Origin: Sphingomonas gei
Lineage (GTDB): Bacteria; Pseudomonadota; Alphaproteobacteria; Sphingomonadales; Sphingomonadaceae
Direction of reading: 5' to 3'
DNA length: 64,000 nt
Assembly: GCF_004792685.1 (NCBI RefSeq)
Contig: NZ_SRXT01000007.1
Span: forward strand, 186,001-250,000
Shown here: positions 8,146-15,735 of the stretch, piece after piece
How positions within the stretch are numbered: position 1 is the stretch's first letter
Layout: every line of letters begins with the position of its first letter
Notes under the pieces: model-generated
What the model saw: the letters and a program-made list of their open reading frames with translations, nothing else
What the model was told of the DNA's origin: nothing
Databases searched by the model: none
Program-made: the position numbers and the translations under genes

Positions 8146-8190
8146 TTAACCTTCTTCGGCGCTGGCAATAAAAGTAAACAAGTCGTTAAC
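8146..8190 (+). promoter_or_regulatory. Paired TTAAC motifs, possible CtrA-like sites
   Basis: TTAACCTT at 8146-8153 and TTAAC at 8186-8190 sit just before the 55-residue membrane protein. TTAACCAT-like half-sites are bound by CtrA in alphaproteobacteria. The match is short and the assignment tentative. Confidence 0.25.
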
Positions 8191-8198
8191 TCCTGGCC

Positions 8199-8366
8199 AT
8201 GCAGACTCGTCTCGTCGCCGAGGGCCATGCCCGCCGCCATCCGTTCCGCGTGCAGATGCGCCGCATAGTGGCGATCGAGCGCAAGATCAGCGACGACAGC
8301 GACTGGAAGCTGTTCGCACTGAGCTTCGCTGCGTTCTTCGTCTGCTTTTCGACGTTCATCGCCTGA
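8199..8366 (+). CDS. Small single-pass membrane protein (55 aa)
   Basis: An uninterrupted 55-codon frame from ATG 8199 to TGA 8366. The N-terminal half is strongly basic (MQTRLVAEGHARRHPFR, then QMRRIVAIERK) and carries an acidic ISDDSD turn; the C-terminal part LFALSFAAFFVCFSTFIA is a clear membrane helix, giving a tail-anchored layout. No good Shine-Dalgarno is seen (only ACTCCTGG before ATG). Codon choice fits the genome. I do not know a named family. The gene stands alone between lacI and a repeat element, behind TTAAC motifs. Confidence 0.6.
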   Translation: MQTRLVAEGHARRHPFRVQMRRIVAIERKISDDSDWKLFALSFAAFFVCFSTFIA

Positions 8367-8369
8367 AAA

Positions 8370-8514
8370 TTCCTCCCTCGCTCCGCAGGAGCGGGGGAGG
8401 GGGACCACCGCCAAAGGCGGTGGTGGAGGGGGCGTAGCCGCAAGCGATGTCCGCGCGGCCAAGCCCCCTCCGTCACGCTTCGCGTGCCACCTCCCCCGCT
8501 GCGCGAGGGAGGAA
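8370..8514. repeat. Palindromic intergenic repeat (TCCTCCCTCGC type)
   Basis: Terminal arms TTCCTCCCTCGC (8370-8381) and GCGAGGGAGGAA (8503-8514) are perfect inverted repeats enclosing nested hairpins (CCACCGCC-AAA-GGCGGTGG near 8405; GGAGGGGG/CCCCCTCC). It fills the gap between the small membrane protein and the MFS gene. The structure fits REP/BIME-like mobile palindromes, and a relative with a similar core lies at 34143-34266. It may also act as a transcript end for the flanking convergent genes. Confidence 0.7.
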
Positions 8515-8518
8515 AGAA

Positions 8519-9811
8519 TCAGGGAATCGGATCGAGCCCGTGGGGCAGGTCCTCGGCCTTGTACAATCGCCACGCGCAATACGCCGAGGCTAGGCACAGC
8601 AGGAACACCACCCAGATCGCGTGGACGACATCCACCCCGGGGACATGCGTCAGCCCCAGCACGCCGACCGATCCGATCACCATCGCCCCCGAATTGACGA
8701 TGTTGTTCGCCGCGACGGTGCGCGAGGTCTGCGATTTGTCCACCGTGGTGGTCAGGAAGGCATAAAGCGGCACGACGAACATGCCTCCGGTGATCGCGAT
8801 CATCGCGAGATCGAACAGCACGCGCCACGCATCGGGCAGAGCGAGGAAGTTCGCGGTCTTGAGCAACGGCCCGTCGCTCACCGGAAAGAAGGTCGCGGCG
8901 AAGAAGAAGTCGACCACGAATACCGACATCGCCAACACCGAGGCGGGGGCATATTTCGCCGAGACATGCCCCTTGAGCAGCCGATTGATGATGATCGATC
9001 CGATCGCGATGCCCACCGAGAAGATCGCGAGGAACACGCTCGCCACGTCCTTCTGCGCATGGAACACGTTCTTGACCAGCGGCGGGAACAGCACGCCAAG
9101 GATCGCGGCGATCGTCCAGAACACGCTGATTGCGACGATCGCGAGATACAGCCGCGGAATGTGCATCGTCGCGCCGATCAGCCGGGCCGATGCGCGAAAG
9201 ATGTTATAGTCGATCTTGAGCTTGGTCAGCGGCGGCGCCGGCGGGATCTGCAGCGAGGCCAGCCAGCCGATCATCGCGACGCCGATCACTGCGAACGCCG
9301 CGAAGGTCGGGCTGATCAGTCCTCCCGCGATCGTCCCGCACAAGATCGCGATATAGGTCCCCGCCTCGACCAGCCCGGTGCCGCCCAGCACTTCGTCGTC
9401 GTTGAGATGCTGGGGCAGCACGGCATATTTGATCGGCCCGAAAAAGGTCGAGTGGATCCCCATGCCGACGAGCGCGACCAGCATCAGCGGCAGGCTCTTG
9501 ATGAAGATGCCCAGCGCGCCGACCAGCATGATCAGCACTTCCGCGGCCTTGATGATCCGCATGATCTTCGCTTTGTCGTAGCTGTCGGCGAGCTGGCCGG
9601 CGAGCGCGGAGAAGAGGAAGAAGGGCAGGATGAAGATGCCGGTGGCGACGGCGCTGAACCGCGTCTCCTCCTCGACCGAGTTGAAGATCTGGTAGGTCGC
9701 GAAAAAGATCATCGCATTCTTGAAGAGGTTGTCGTTGAACGCCCCCAGGAACTGGGTGACGAACAGCGGCAGGAAGCGGCGCTCCTTGATCAACCCGAGC
9801 GCACCGATCAT
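8519..9811 (-). CDS. MFS transporter, LplT-like (lysophospholipid transporter family)
   Basis: 430 residues from the ATG at 9811 (MIGALGLIKERRFLPLF); an upstream in-frame extension to 9901 looks non-coding. The N-terminal segment LPLFVTQFLGAFNDNLFKNA is the signature of the LplT branch of the major facilitator superfamily, with about 12 helices and the loop-2 motif GQLADSYDKAKIMR. LplT flips lysophospholipids inward for reacylation and is often fused to or beside an acyltransferase (Aas); none is adjacent here, though pgsA (phospholipid synthesis) is divergent 155 bases away. Substrate assignment is by family only. Confidence 0.85.
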   Translation of the reverse strand: MIGALGLIKERRFLPLFVTQFLGAFNDNLFKNAMIFFATYQIFNSVEEETRFSAVATGIFILPFFLFSALAGQLADSYDKAKIMRIIKAAEVLIMLVGALGIFIKSLPLMLVALVGMGIHSTFFGPIKYAVLPQHLNDDEVLGGTGLVEAGTYIAILCGTIAGGLISPTFAAFAVIGVAMIGWLASLQIPPAPPLTKLKIDYNIFRASARLIGATMHIPRLYLAIVAISVFWTIAAILGVLFPPLVKNVFHAQKDVASVFLAIFSVGIAIGSIIINRLLKGHVSAKYAPASVLAMSVFVVDFFFAATFFPVSDGPLLKTANFLALPDAWRVLFDLAMIAITGGMFVVPLYAFLTTTVDKSQTSRTVAANNIVNSGAMVIGSVGVLGLTHVPGVDVVHAIWVVFLLCLASAYCAWRLYKAEDLPHGLDPIP

Positions 9812-9966
9812 ATCGAACCCATGTCCTTGAAGCGCGAGGAGCGAGCCCCGCCAAATGACGGGTCCGCATAGCCGAGGGTCAGGGAACGTATCAACCGCCA
9901 TATGCGTCGCACCCCCATGACGAAGATGGTTTCGGCAGCCGTGCGACCAATGCTAGGACAGCCGCG

Positions 9967-10521
9967 ATGCTGACTCTTCCCAACATCCTGACGCTGTCGC
10001 GGATCGTCACGGTGCCGCTGCTCGCGGCGTTCCTGTGGTGGCCCGAATGGCGGACGGGATACGCCATCGCCTTCGCGATCTACTGCCTGATGGGCATCAC
10101 CGATTATTTCGACGGCTATCTCGCCCGCGCGCAGGGCACCGTCTCCAAGCTCGGCGTGTTCCTCGATCCGATCGCCGACAAGATCATGATCGCCGCGGTG
10201 ATCCTGATGCTGGTCGGCAAGGGCGTGATCAGCGATTTCCATTTGATCGCGGCGTTGATCATCCTGCTGCGCGAAATCACCGTCTCGGGGCTGCGCGAAT
10301 TCCTCGCCCAGCTTCAGGTGTCGATGCCGGTGTCGCAGCTCGCCAAATGGAAGACGACGTTCCAGCTCGTCGCGTTCGGCGCGTTGATCCTCGGCCAGGC
10401 GCTGCCGCAATATCCGTGGGTGGCGCTGGTCGGGCTGGTGACGTTGTGGAGCGCCGCGGTGCTCACCGCGATCACCGGCTGGGACTATCTGCGCGTCGGC
10501 CTCAAGCACATGGATACGTGA
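9967..10521 (+). CDS. pgsA: CDP-diacylglycerol--glycerol-3-phosphate 3-phosphatidyltransferase
   Basis: 184 residues with the CDP-alcohol phosphotransferase signature D46-YF-D49-G-YLAR...G...D67-PIA-D71 in GITDYFDGYLAR and GVFLDPIADK, and several membrane helices (MLTLPNILTLSRIVTVPLL is the typical start). It makes phosphatidylglycerophosphate, the committed precursor of phosphatidylglycerol and cardiolipin, in the inner membrane. AGGA lies 8 bases before the ATG. Its stop overlaps the moaD start by one base, an unusual pairing of lipid and molybdopterin genes that may be simple co-transcription. Confidence 0.95.
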   Translation: MLTLPNILTLSRIVTVPLLAAFLWWPEWRTGYAIAFAIYCLMGITDYFDGYLARAQGTVSKLGVFLDPIADKIMIAAVILMLVGKGVISDFHLIAALIILLREITVSGLREFLAQLQVSMPVSQLAKWKTTFQLVAFGALILGQALPQYPWVALVGLVTLWSAAVLTAITGWDYLRVGLKHMDT

Positions 10522-10772
10522 TGGACCTGCTCTATTTCGCCTGGGTGCGCGAGCGCATCGGGACGGGACAGGAGCGGCTCGATCCCCCCGAGGCAGTCGT
10601 CAACATCGCCGATCTGATCGGCTGGCTCGCTACCTTGAGCCCCGGCCATGCCGAGGCGATGCGCGAGCCGGAGCGGCTGCGCGCCGCGATCGATCAGCGC
10701 TTCGTGCCGCTCGATGCGCCGCTCGGCAATGCCCGCGAAGTCGCGCTCTTCCCCCCGGTGACCGGCGGATGA
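10521..10772 (+). CDS. moaD: Molybdopterin synthase sulfur-carrier subunit MoaD
   Basis: 83 residues, ending with the Gly-Gly tail (FPPVTGG) that is thiocarboxylated and inserted into MoaE. The beta-grasp pattern (LLYFAWVRERIG at the start, FVPLDAPLGNAREVALFPP near the end) and the family length fit. It starts within a 1-base overlap with pgsA and overlaps moaE by 4 bases, so the two subunits are translationally coupled. Confidence 0.93.
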   Translation: MDLLYFAWVRERIGTGQERLDPPEAVVNIADLIGWLATLSPGHAEAMREPERLRAAIDQRFVPLDAPLGNAREVALFPPVTGG

Positions 10773-11206
10773 TCCGCGTCTCGGTCGATTCCGCGCCGAT
10801 CGAGCTGTCGGTCGAAGTCGCGGCGCTCGAGGAGCGCGGGGCAGGCGGCGTCGCCACCTTCACCGGCCTGGTCCGCGGCGACGACGGCGTCACCGCGCTC
10901 GAGCTCGAACATTATCCGGGCATGACCGAGGCAGTGCTTATCGACCTCGCCGAGGCGGCGACGTCGCGCTGGGAGCTGCTCGGCGTGACGATCGTCCACC
11001 GGGTCGGGATAATGACGCCGGGCGAGCGGATCGTTTTCGTCGGCGCCGCCGCCCACCACCGCCGCGAGGCGCTCGACGCCTGCGCCTATCTGATCGACCG
11101 GCTCAAGACCGACGCGCCGTTCTGGAAGCGCGAGCAAATCGGGGAGGGGGCCCGCTGGGTCGAGGCGCGCGCTAGCGACGGGGATGCTGCGGGGCGCTGG
11201 CTCTAA
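10769..11206 (+). CDS. moaE: Molybdopterin synthase catalytic subunit MoaE
   Basis: 145 residues. Recognisable MoaE segments are GVATFTGLVRGDDG, LELEHYPGMTE, IVHRVGIMTPGERIVFV and RLKTDAPFWKRE, the last carrying the catalytic Lys region. Together with MoaD it converts precursor Z (cPMP) to molybdopterin in the cytoplasm. The ATGA overlap with moaD supports an operon. No other molybdenum-cofactor gene is in the window. Confidence 0.95.
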   Translation: MIRVSVDSAPIELSVEVAALEERGAGGVATFTGLVRGDDGVTALELEHYPGMTEAVLIDLAEAATSRWELLGVTIVHRVGIMTPGERIVFVGAAAHHRREALDACAYLIDRLKTDAPFWKREQIGEGARWVEARASDGDAAGRWL

Positions 11207-11218
11207 GCACCCCCAACT

Positions 11219-11303
11219 GTCACCCCGGCGAAGGCCGGGGCCCAGGGTTTCTGATACCGGCCGGTTCTGCTTGGCCCTGGGTCCCGGCCTTCGCCGGGAT
11301 GAC
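11219..11303. repeat. REP-like palindrome, GTCATCCCGGCGAAGGCCGGG family
   Basis: Inverted arms (GTCACCCCGGCGAAGGCCGG and its near-complement ending GGGATGAC) flank a short centre containing CCGGCCGG. It lies between convergent moaE and oxyR. Other members are at 12264-12343, 14731-14806 and a half copy at 28477-28500. Confidence 0.85.
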
Positions 11304-11312
11304 GAAAGGGGG

Positions 11313-12212
11313 CTATCGCGTCTGCGCCAGAACCTCCGCCAGCAACCGGAAGTCGCGCTCCCGCGGGCTCGCCTTGCGCCACACCAGGGCAATCTGCCGC
11401 GACGCATTCTCCGCCTCCAGCGGCCGCGCGGTCACCCGCGTGTGTTCGAGGATCCCCGCGTCGATCGCCATCTGCGGCAGCATCGTCACGCCCAGCCCGT
11501 TATCGACCATCTGCACCATCGTATGCAGCGACGTCCCAAGCATCGTCGCCTCGGCACGGAGCTCTGGGCGGTTGCACGCGGCCAGCGCATGGTCCTTCAG
11601 GCAATGCCCGTCCTCGAGCATCAGCAGCCGGTTGGCATCGATGTCGGCAGGGCGGATCGTCGGGGTCGGGTCCATCTCGCCTTCTGGAAACGCGACGAAC
11701 AGCCGATCGTCGAACAGCCGCGCCGCCTCGACTTCGCCGCAGCCGAAGGGAAGCGCGAGCAGCACGCAATCGGTGCGCCCGTGGTGGAGCTGCTCGCAGG
11801 CCTGGCCGCTGGTCTCCTCGCGCAGGAACAGCTTGAGGTCGGGATATTCGCGGCGCAGCCGCGGCAGGATGCGCGGCAGCAGGAACGGCGCGATCGTCGG
11901 GATCACGCTCATCCGCATCTCGCCCGACAGTGGCCGCCCGGCGACCCGCGCGAGATCGCCAAGCTCGTCGGCCTCGCGCAGCACGCGCCGCGCCTTCTCG
12001 ACGATCCGCTCGCCCAAGGGCGTGAACCGCACCACCCGCCGCGTGCGCTCCACCAGCACCACGCCGATCAGCGTCTCGAGCTCGCGAATACCGGCGGAGA
12101 GCGTCGACTGGGTGACGAAGCTCGCCTCCGCCGCGCGGCCGAAATGGCCGGAATCGTGCAACGCGACGAGGTACTGAAGCTGCTTGAGCGTCGGGAGGTA
12201 AGTCGCGGCCAC
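11313..12212 (-). CDS. oxyR: OxyR, LysR-type peroxide sensor and regulator
   Basis: 299 residues. The LysR HTH (TLKQLQYLVALHDSGHFGRA to TLSAGIRELE) is followed by the regulatory domain carrying GHCLKDHALAAC: Cys204 and Cys213 correspond to the redox pair Cys199/Cys208 of the E. coli protein, so it should be a genuine peroxide sensor. The start is GTG 12212 with AGAGG 7 bases upstream; no earlier in-frame Met fits. Downstream of ahpC-ahpF on the same strand but separated by a repeat, it probably has its own promoter. A LysR-type site sits directly before its start. Confidence 0.95.
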   Translation of the reverse strand: MAATYLPTLKQLQYLVALHDSGHFGRAAEASFVTQSTLSAGIRELETLIGVVLVERTRRVVRFTPLGERIVEKARRVLREADELGDLARVAGRPLSGEMRMSVIPTIAPFLLPRILPRLRREYPDLKLFLREETSGQACEQLHHGRTDCVLLALPFGCGEVEAARLFDDRLFVAFPEGEMDPTPTIRPADIDANRLLMLEDGHCLKDHALAACNRPELRAEATMLGTSLHTMVQMVDNGLGVTMLPQMAIDAGILEHTRVTARPLEAENASRQIALVWRKASPRERDFRLLAEVLAQTR

Positions 12213-12214
12213 TG

Positions 12215-12229
12215 ATCGCCTCTATCGAT
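12215..12229. promoter_or_regulatory. Candidate OxyR site at oxyR start
   Basis: ATCG-N7-CGAT, the spacing of OxyR half-sites (ATAG-N7-CTAT), ends 3 bases from the oxyR GTG. The surrounding CTGATCGCCTC..TCGAT is repeated upstream of ahpC at 14688-14702. Autorepression by occupancy of the start region is inferred. Confidence 0.5.
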
Positions 12230-12263
12230 TGAATTGGCGTATATAAGTGACTTCTTCTCTTAC

Positions 12264-12343
12264 GTCATCCCGGCGAAGGCCGGGACCCAGAGCCACGGGC
12301 GACGCGGCTTTGGGCTCTGGGCCCCGGCCTGCGCCGGGGTGAC
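12264..12343. repeat. REP-like palindrome, GTCATCCCGGCGAAGGCCGGG family
   Basis: Arms GTCATCCCGGCGAAGGCCGG and a near-complement ending GGGGTGAC, with inner matching AGAGCC/GGGCTCT. It separates ahpF from oxyR and begins just outside the ahpF stop, so it may end or stabilise the ahp transcript. Confidence 0.85.
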
Positions 12344-12351
12344 AATAAGGG

Positions 12352-13932
12352 TCAGGCCGCGGCTTCGATCCGTTCTTCGGCCGGCAGCCGGATCAGATAA
12401 TCGAACGCGGAGAGCGCCGCAGTCGACCCCGCGCCCATCGCGATGACGATCTGCTTGTACGGTACCGTCGTCGCGTCGCCCGCGGCGAAGATCCCCCGCT
12501 GCGACGTCTCGCCGCGCGCGTCGATCTCGATCTCGCCGCGCGGGCTCAGCGCGACGGCATCCTTGAGCCATTCGGTATTCGGCACCAGCCCGATCTGGAC
12601 GAAGATGCCTTCGAGCGGGACTTCGTGCGAGGTGCCGTGGTTGCGGTCCTTGTAGACCAGGCCGATCACCTTCTCGCCGTCGCCCTGAACTTCGGTGGTC
12701 AGTGCCGAGGTGATCACCTTGACGTTCGGCAGAGTCGCCAGCTTGCGCTGGAGCACTGCGTCGGCGCGCAAGTCGCTGTCATATTCGATCAGCGTGACGT
12801 GCGCGACGATCCCCGCCAAGTCGATCGCGGCTTCGACCCCCGAATTGCCGCCGCCGATCACCGCGACGCGCTTGCCCTTGTAGAGCGGCCCGTCGCAATG
12901 CGGGCAGTACGCCACGCCCTTGTTGCGATACTGCTCCTCGCCGGGAACCCCCATCTGCCGCCAGCGCGCGCCGGTCGACAGGATCAAGGTCCGCGCCTTC
13001 AGGCTCGCGCCATTGGCCAGCCGCACTTCGTGCAGCCCGCCCTCTTGTCGAGCGGGGATCAATTTCTCGGCGCGCTGCAGGTTCATCACGTCGACGTCAT
13101 ACTCCTTGACGTGCTGCTCGAGATGCGCGGCGAGCTTGGGGCCCTCGGTATGCGGCACCGAGATGAAATTCTCGATCGCCATCGTATCGAGCACCTGCCC
13201 GCCGAAGCGCTCGGCGGCGATGCCGGTGCGGATGCCCTTGCGCGCCGCATAGATCGCCGCCGCGGCACCGGCCGGTCCGCCGCCGATCACCAGCACGTCG
13301 AATGCGTCCTTGGTCTTGATCTTGTCGGCCGCGCGCGCCTCCGCGCCGGTGTCGAGCCTGGCGACGATCTGCTCGAGCTCCATCCGGCCTTGGCCGAACG
13401 GCTCGCCGTTGAGGAACACCGTCGGCACCGCCATCACCTTGCGGCGCTCGACCTCGTCCTGGAACAAGGCGCCGTCGATCGCGACATGCTTGATCCGCGG
13501 ATTGAGCACCGCCATCAAATTGAGCGCCTGCACCACGTCGGGGCAATTCGCGCACGACAGCGAGAAATAGGTTTCGAACGCGAAGTCGCCGTCGAGATCC
13601 TTGACCTGATCGATCAGCTCCTGCGCCGCGCGCGACGGATGCCCGCCGACCTGAAGCAAGGCGAGGACCAGCGAGGTGAATTCATGCCCCATCGGCAGAC
13701 CCGCGAAGCGCACGCCGATATCGGTGCCGGCGCGGCGAATCATGAAGCTGGGCTTGCGCGCATCGTCCTTGCGGACGACGCTGATGTCGTCCGAGAGCGC
13801 CGCGATGTCGTTGAGCAGCCGCTCGAGCTCGCCCGACTTGGCATCGTCGCCCAGGCTGGCGACCAGCTCGATCGGCTGCTTGATGTTGACCAGATAGGTC
13901 TTGAGCTGCTGGGTCAGATTGGCGTCGAGCAT
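12352..13932 (-). CDS. ahpF: Alkyl hydroperoxide reductase subunit F
   Basis: 526 residues from ATG 13932 with GGAG 7 bases upstream; longer in-frame starts are not needed. The N-terminal thioredoxin-like fold carries SLSCANC (Cys127/Cys130), then a flavin domain starting at VLVIGGGPAGAAAAIYAARK and the second redox pair CPHC (Cys343/Cys346) in VAYCPHCDGPLY, and a C-terminal FAD site near FAAGDATT. It passes electrons from NADH to AhpC. It follows ahpC with 104 bases between, containing a hairpin that may reduce its expression relative to ahpC. Confidence 0.96.
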   Translation of the reverse strand: MLDANLTQQLKTYLVNIKQPIELVASLGDDAKSGELERLLNDIAALSDDISVVRKDDARKPSFMIRRAGTDIGVRFAGLPMGHEFTSLVLALLQVGGHPSRAAQELIDQVKDLDGDFAFETYFSLSCANCPDVVQALNLMAVLNPRIKHVAIDGALFQDEVERRKVMAVPTVFLNGEPFGQGRMELEQIVARLDTGAEARAADKIKTKDAFDVLVIGGGPAGAAAAIYAARKGIRTGIAAERFGGQVLDTMAIENFISVPHTEGPKLAAHLEQHVKEYDVDVMNLQRAEKLIPARQEGGLHEVRLANGASLKARTLILSTGARWRQMGVPGEEQYRNKGVAYCPHCDGPLYKGKRVAVIGGGNSGVEAAIDLAGIVAHVTLIEYDSDLRADAVLQRKLATLPNVKVITSALTTEVQGDGEKVIGLVYKDRNHGTSHEVPLEGIFVQIGLVPNTEWLKDAVALSPRGEIEIDARGETSQRGIFAAGDATTVPYKQIVIAMGAGSTAALSAFDYLIRLPAEERIEAAA

Positions 13933-13953
13933 GGGATACTCCGGTAACTTGAA

Positions 13954-13990
13954 ACAAAACGACCCGGGATGAACCGAAATCCACCCCGGG
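13954..13990 (-). terminator. Hairpin with T-run between ahpC and ahpF, possible attenuator
   Basis: On the minus strand CCCGGG (13985-13990) pairs with CCCGGG (13963-13968) around a loop containing TTCGG, followed by TCGTTTTG. A second GGCGCCCC/GGGGCGCC hairpin lies just upstream in the transcript. Partial termination would give more AhpC than AhpF, as cells need; strength is inferred. Confidence 0.5.
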
Positions 13991-14036
13991 CCGCATGGGC
14001 GCCCCCACAAGGGGGGAGGGAGGGGCGCCTTAGGGG

Positions 14037-14600
14037 CTAGATCTTGCCGACGAGATCGAGCGACGGCGCAAGGGTCGCTTCACCCTCTTCCCACTTGGCC
14101 GGGCAGACTTCGCCCGGATGCGCGGCGATATACTGCGCGGCCTTGATTTTCCGCAGCAGCTCGGTCGCGTTGCGGCCGACGCCTTCGCTGGTGATCTCGA
14201 CCAGCTGAATCACGCCCTCGGGATCGACGACGAAGGTGCCGCGGTCCGCAAGGCCCTGACCCTCGCGCAGCACCTGGAAGTTGGTGCTGAGCACGTGGTT
14301 CTGGTCGCCGAGCATGAAGTAATTGATCTTGCCGATCGCCGGCGAGGTATCGTGCCATGCCTTGTGGCTGAAATGCGTGTCGGTCGACACCGAATAGACT
14401 TCGACACCCATCTTCTGGAGCTGCGGATAGATGTCGGCGAGGTCCTCGAGCTCGGTCGGGCACACGAAGGTGAAGTCCGCCGGATAGAAGAAGAACACGG
14501 CCCATTTGCCGCGGGTGTCGGCATCGCTGACCTCGACGAACTTGCCTTCCTTATAGGCCTGCGCGGTGAAAGGCTTGATCGAGCTTCCGATGAGCGCCAT
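14037..14600 (-). CDS. ahpC: Alkyl hydroperoxide reductase peroxiredoxin subunit C
   Basis: 187 residues, typical 2-Cys peroxiredoxin length. The peroxidatic Cys47 is in DFTFVCPTE and the resolving Cys166 in EVCPAKW. GGAGGAAAA is 6-7 bases before ATG 14600. It reduces H2O2 and organic peroxides in the cytoplasm, recycled by AhpF encoded downstream. A candidate OxyR site lies about 90 bases upstream of the start, matching the one at oxyR, and oxyR is the third gene of this strand run. Confidence 0.97.
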   Translation of the reverse strand: MALIGSSIKPFTAQAYKEGKFVEVSDADTRGKWAVFFFYPADFTFVCPTELEDLADIYPQLQKMGVEVYSVSTDTHFSHKAWHDTSPAIGKINYFMLGDQNHVLSTNFQVLREGQGLADRGTFVVDPEGVIQLVEITSEGVGRNATELLRKIKAAQYIAAHPGEVCPAKWEEGEATLAPSLDLVGKI

Positions 14601-14687
14601 GCGAATTTTCCTCCAAAGGCGTTGTGTTGCAATGCGGGATATAGGCGCGCTGCAGTGCAATGCTAATGGGAAGCTTCGCTTGCGTTG

Positions 14688-14702
14688 ATCGAGTGAGGCG
14701 AT
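14688..14702. promoter_or_regulatory. Candidate OxyR site upstream of ahpC
   Basis: ATCG-N7-CGAT with flanks that repeat the oxyR upstream site (minus strand CTGATCGCCTCACTCGATC against CTGATCGCCTCTATCGATT). It lies 88 bases before the ahpC ATG, a sensible activator position. Confidence 0.55.
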
Positions 14703-14730
14703 CAGTGGCGCGGAATTGATCGGACCCGTC

Positions 14731-14806
14731 GTCATCCCGGCGAAGGCGGGATCTCGGGAGTAGAGGACGGTACGTGGCACGAGATCCCGGCCTTCGCCGG
14801 GATGAC
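14731..14806. repeat. REP-like palindrome, GTCATCCCGGCGAAGGCGGG family
   Basis: Arms GTCATCCCGGCGAAGGCGGG and CCCGGCCTTCGCCGGGATGAC around GATCTCG/CGAGATC inner arms. It lies between the TSUP transporter stop and the ahpC promoter, leaving the candidate OxyR site intact. Confidence 0.85.
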
Positions 14807-14819
14807 GGATTACGTTGTT

Positions 14820-15578
14820 CTACCGCACTGCAAGATAAAGATTGTACAGGCTGGTCACCGTCAGCACCACGCCCACCATCAGCATCAGCCTTTTGGGGTC
14901 GACGCGCTTGGCCAGCATCGCGCCGAACGGCGCCGCGATCACGCCGCCGATGAGCAGGCCGACCGTGGCGAGCGTGAACGCCCCCCAGCCGAGCTGGGTG
15001 ATGAACGTCGCCGAGATCGTCGTCGTCACGAAGAATTCGGCGGTGTTGACCGTGCCGATCGTCATCCGCGGGCTCGATCCCTGGACCAGCAGGTTGCTGG
15101 TCACCACCGGGCCCCAGCCGCCGCCGCCCGCCGCATCGAGGAAACCGCCGGCCAGCCCGAGCGGCTCGACGATCTTGGGGCTGCGCTCCTGCGGCGGATA
15201 ATGCCGGCTGCGCCACAACAGATAGATCCCGATCGCCGTCAGATAGGCGAGAATGAACGGCTTGGCGGTCGCGGCGTGGATATTGGAGAGCACATAGGCG
15301 CCCAGCGCGCCGCCGATCACCCCGGGAATCGCGATCCGCAGAAACAGCTTCCAATTGACGTTCTTGTGGAGCGCGTGGCTGATCCCCGAGACCGCAGTGG
15401 TGAAGGTCTCGACGGTGTGGACGCCCGCCGATGCCATCGCCGGGGGCACGCCGAGGCTCAGCAGCAAGGTGTTCGAAATCACGCCGAACGCCATGCCCAG
15501 CGCCCCGTCGACCATCTGCGCGGCAAAGCCCACGGCGATGAAGGGAAGCAGCGCCGTGAGGTCAATTCCGAAGATCAT
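14820..15578 (-). CDS. TSUP family membrane transporter (TauE/SafE-like)
   Basis: 252 residues from ATG 15578. Eight or so hydrophobic segments and the repeated TSUP motif are visible: VGFAAQMVDGALGMAFG near the N-terminus and LAGGFLDAAGGGGWGPVVTS in the second half. The family moves sulfite, sulfonates or other organosulfur or carboxylate anions. Divergent cysE (157 bases away) supports a link to sulfur metabolism, for example sulfite or sulfate handling, but the substrate is inferred from context. Confidence 0.88.
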   Translation of the reverse strand: MIFGIDLTALLPFIAVGFAAQMVDGALGMAFGVISNTLLLSLGVPPAMASAGVHTVETFTTAVSGISHALHKNVNWKLFLRIAIPGVIGGALGAYVLSNIHAATAKPFILAYLTAIGIYLLWRSRHYPPQERSPKIVEPLGLAGGFLDAAGGGGWGPVVTSNLLVQGSSPRMTIGTVNTAEFFVTTTISATFITQLGWGAFTLATVGLLIGGVIAAPFGAMLAKRVDPKRLMLMVGVVLTVTSLYNLYLAVR

Positions 15579-15735
15579 CCGCGCCCTGCATCCGCCTGTT
15601 GGACGCGCAGGAATGCCGCGCCGATCCAATTCCTACAAGATACATCGTGTTTAGGTGGGACAAGCGCGGAGAGGGGCCGTTCTGGAAATTTGGCGTTCCG
15701 TGCATTAGATGAACCCGTCAAAGGGGAACCCGGCC

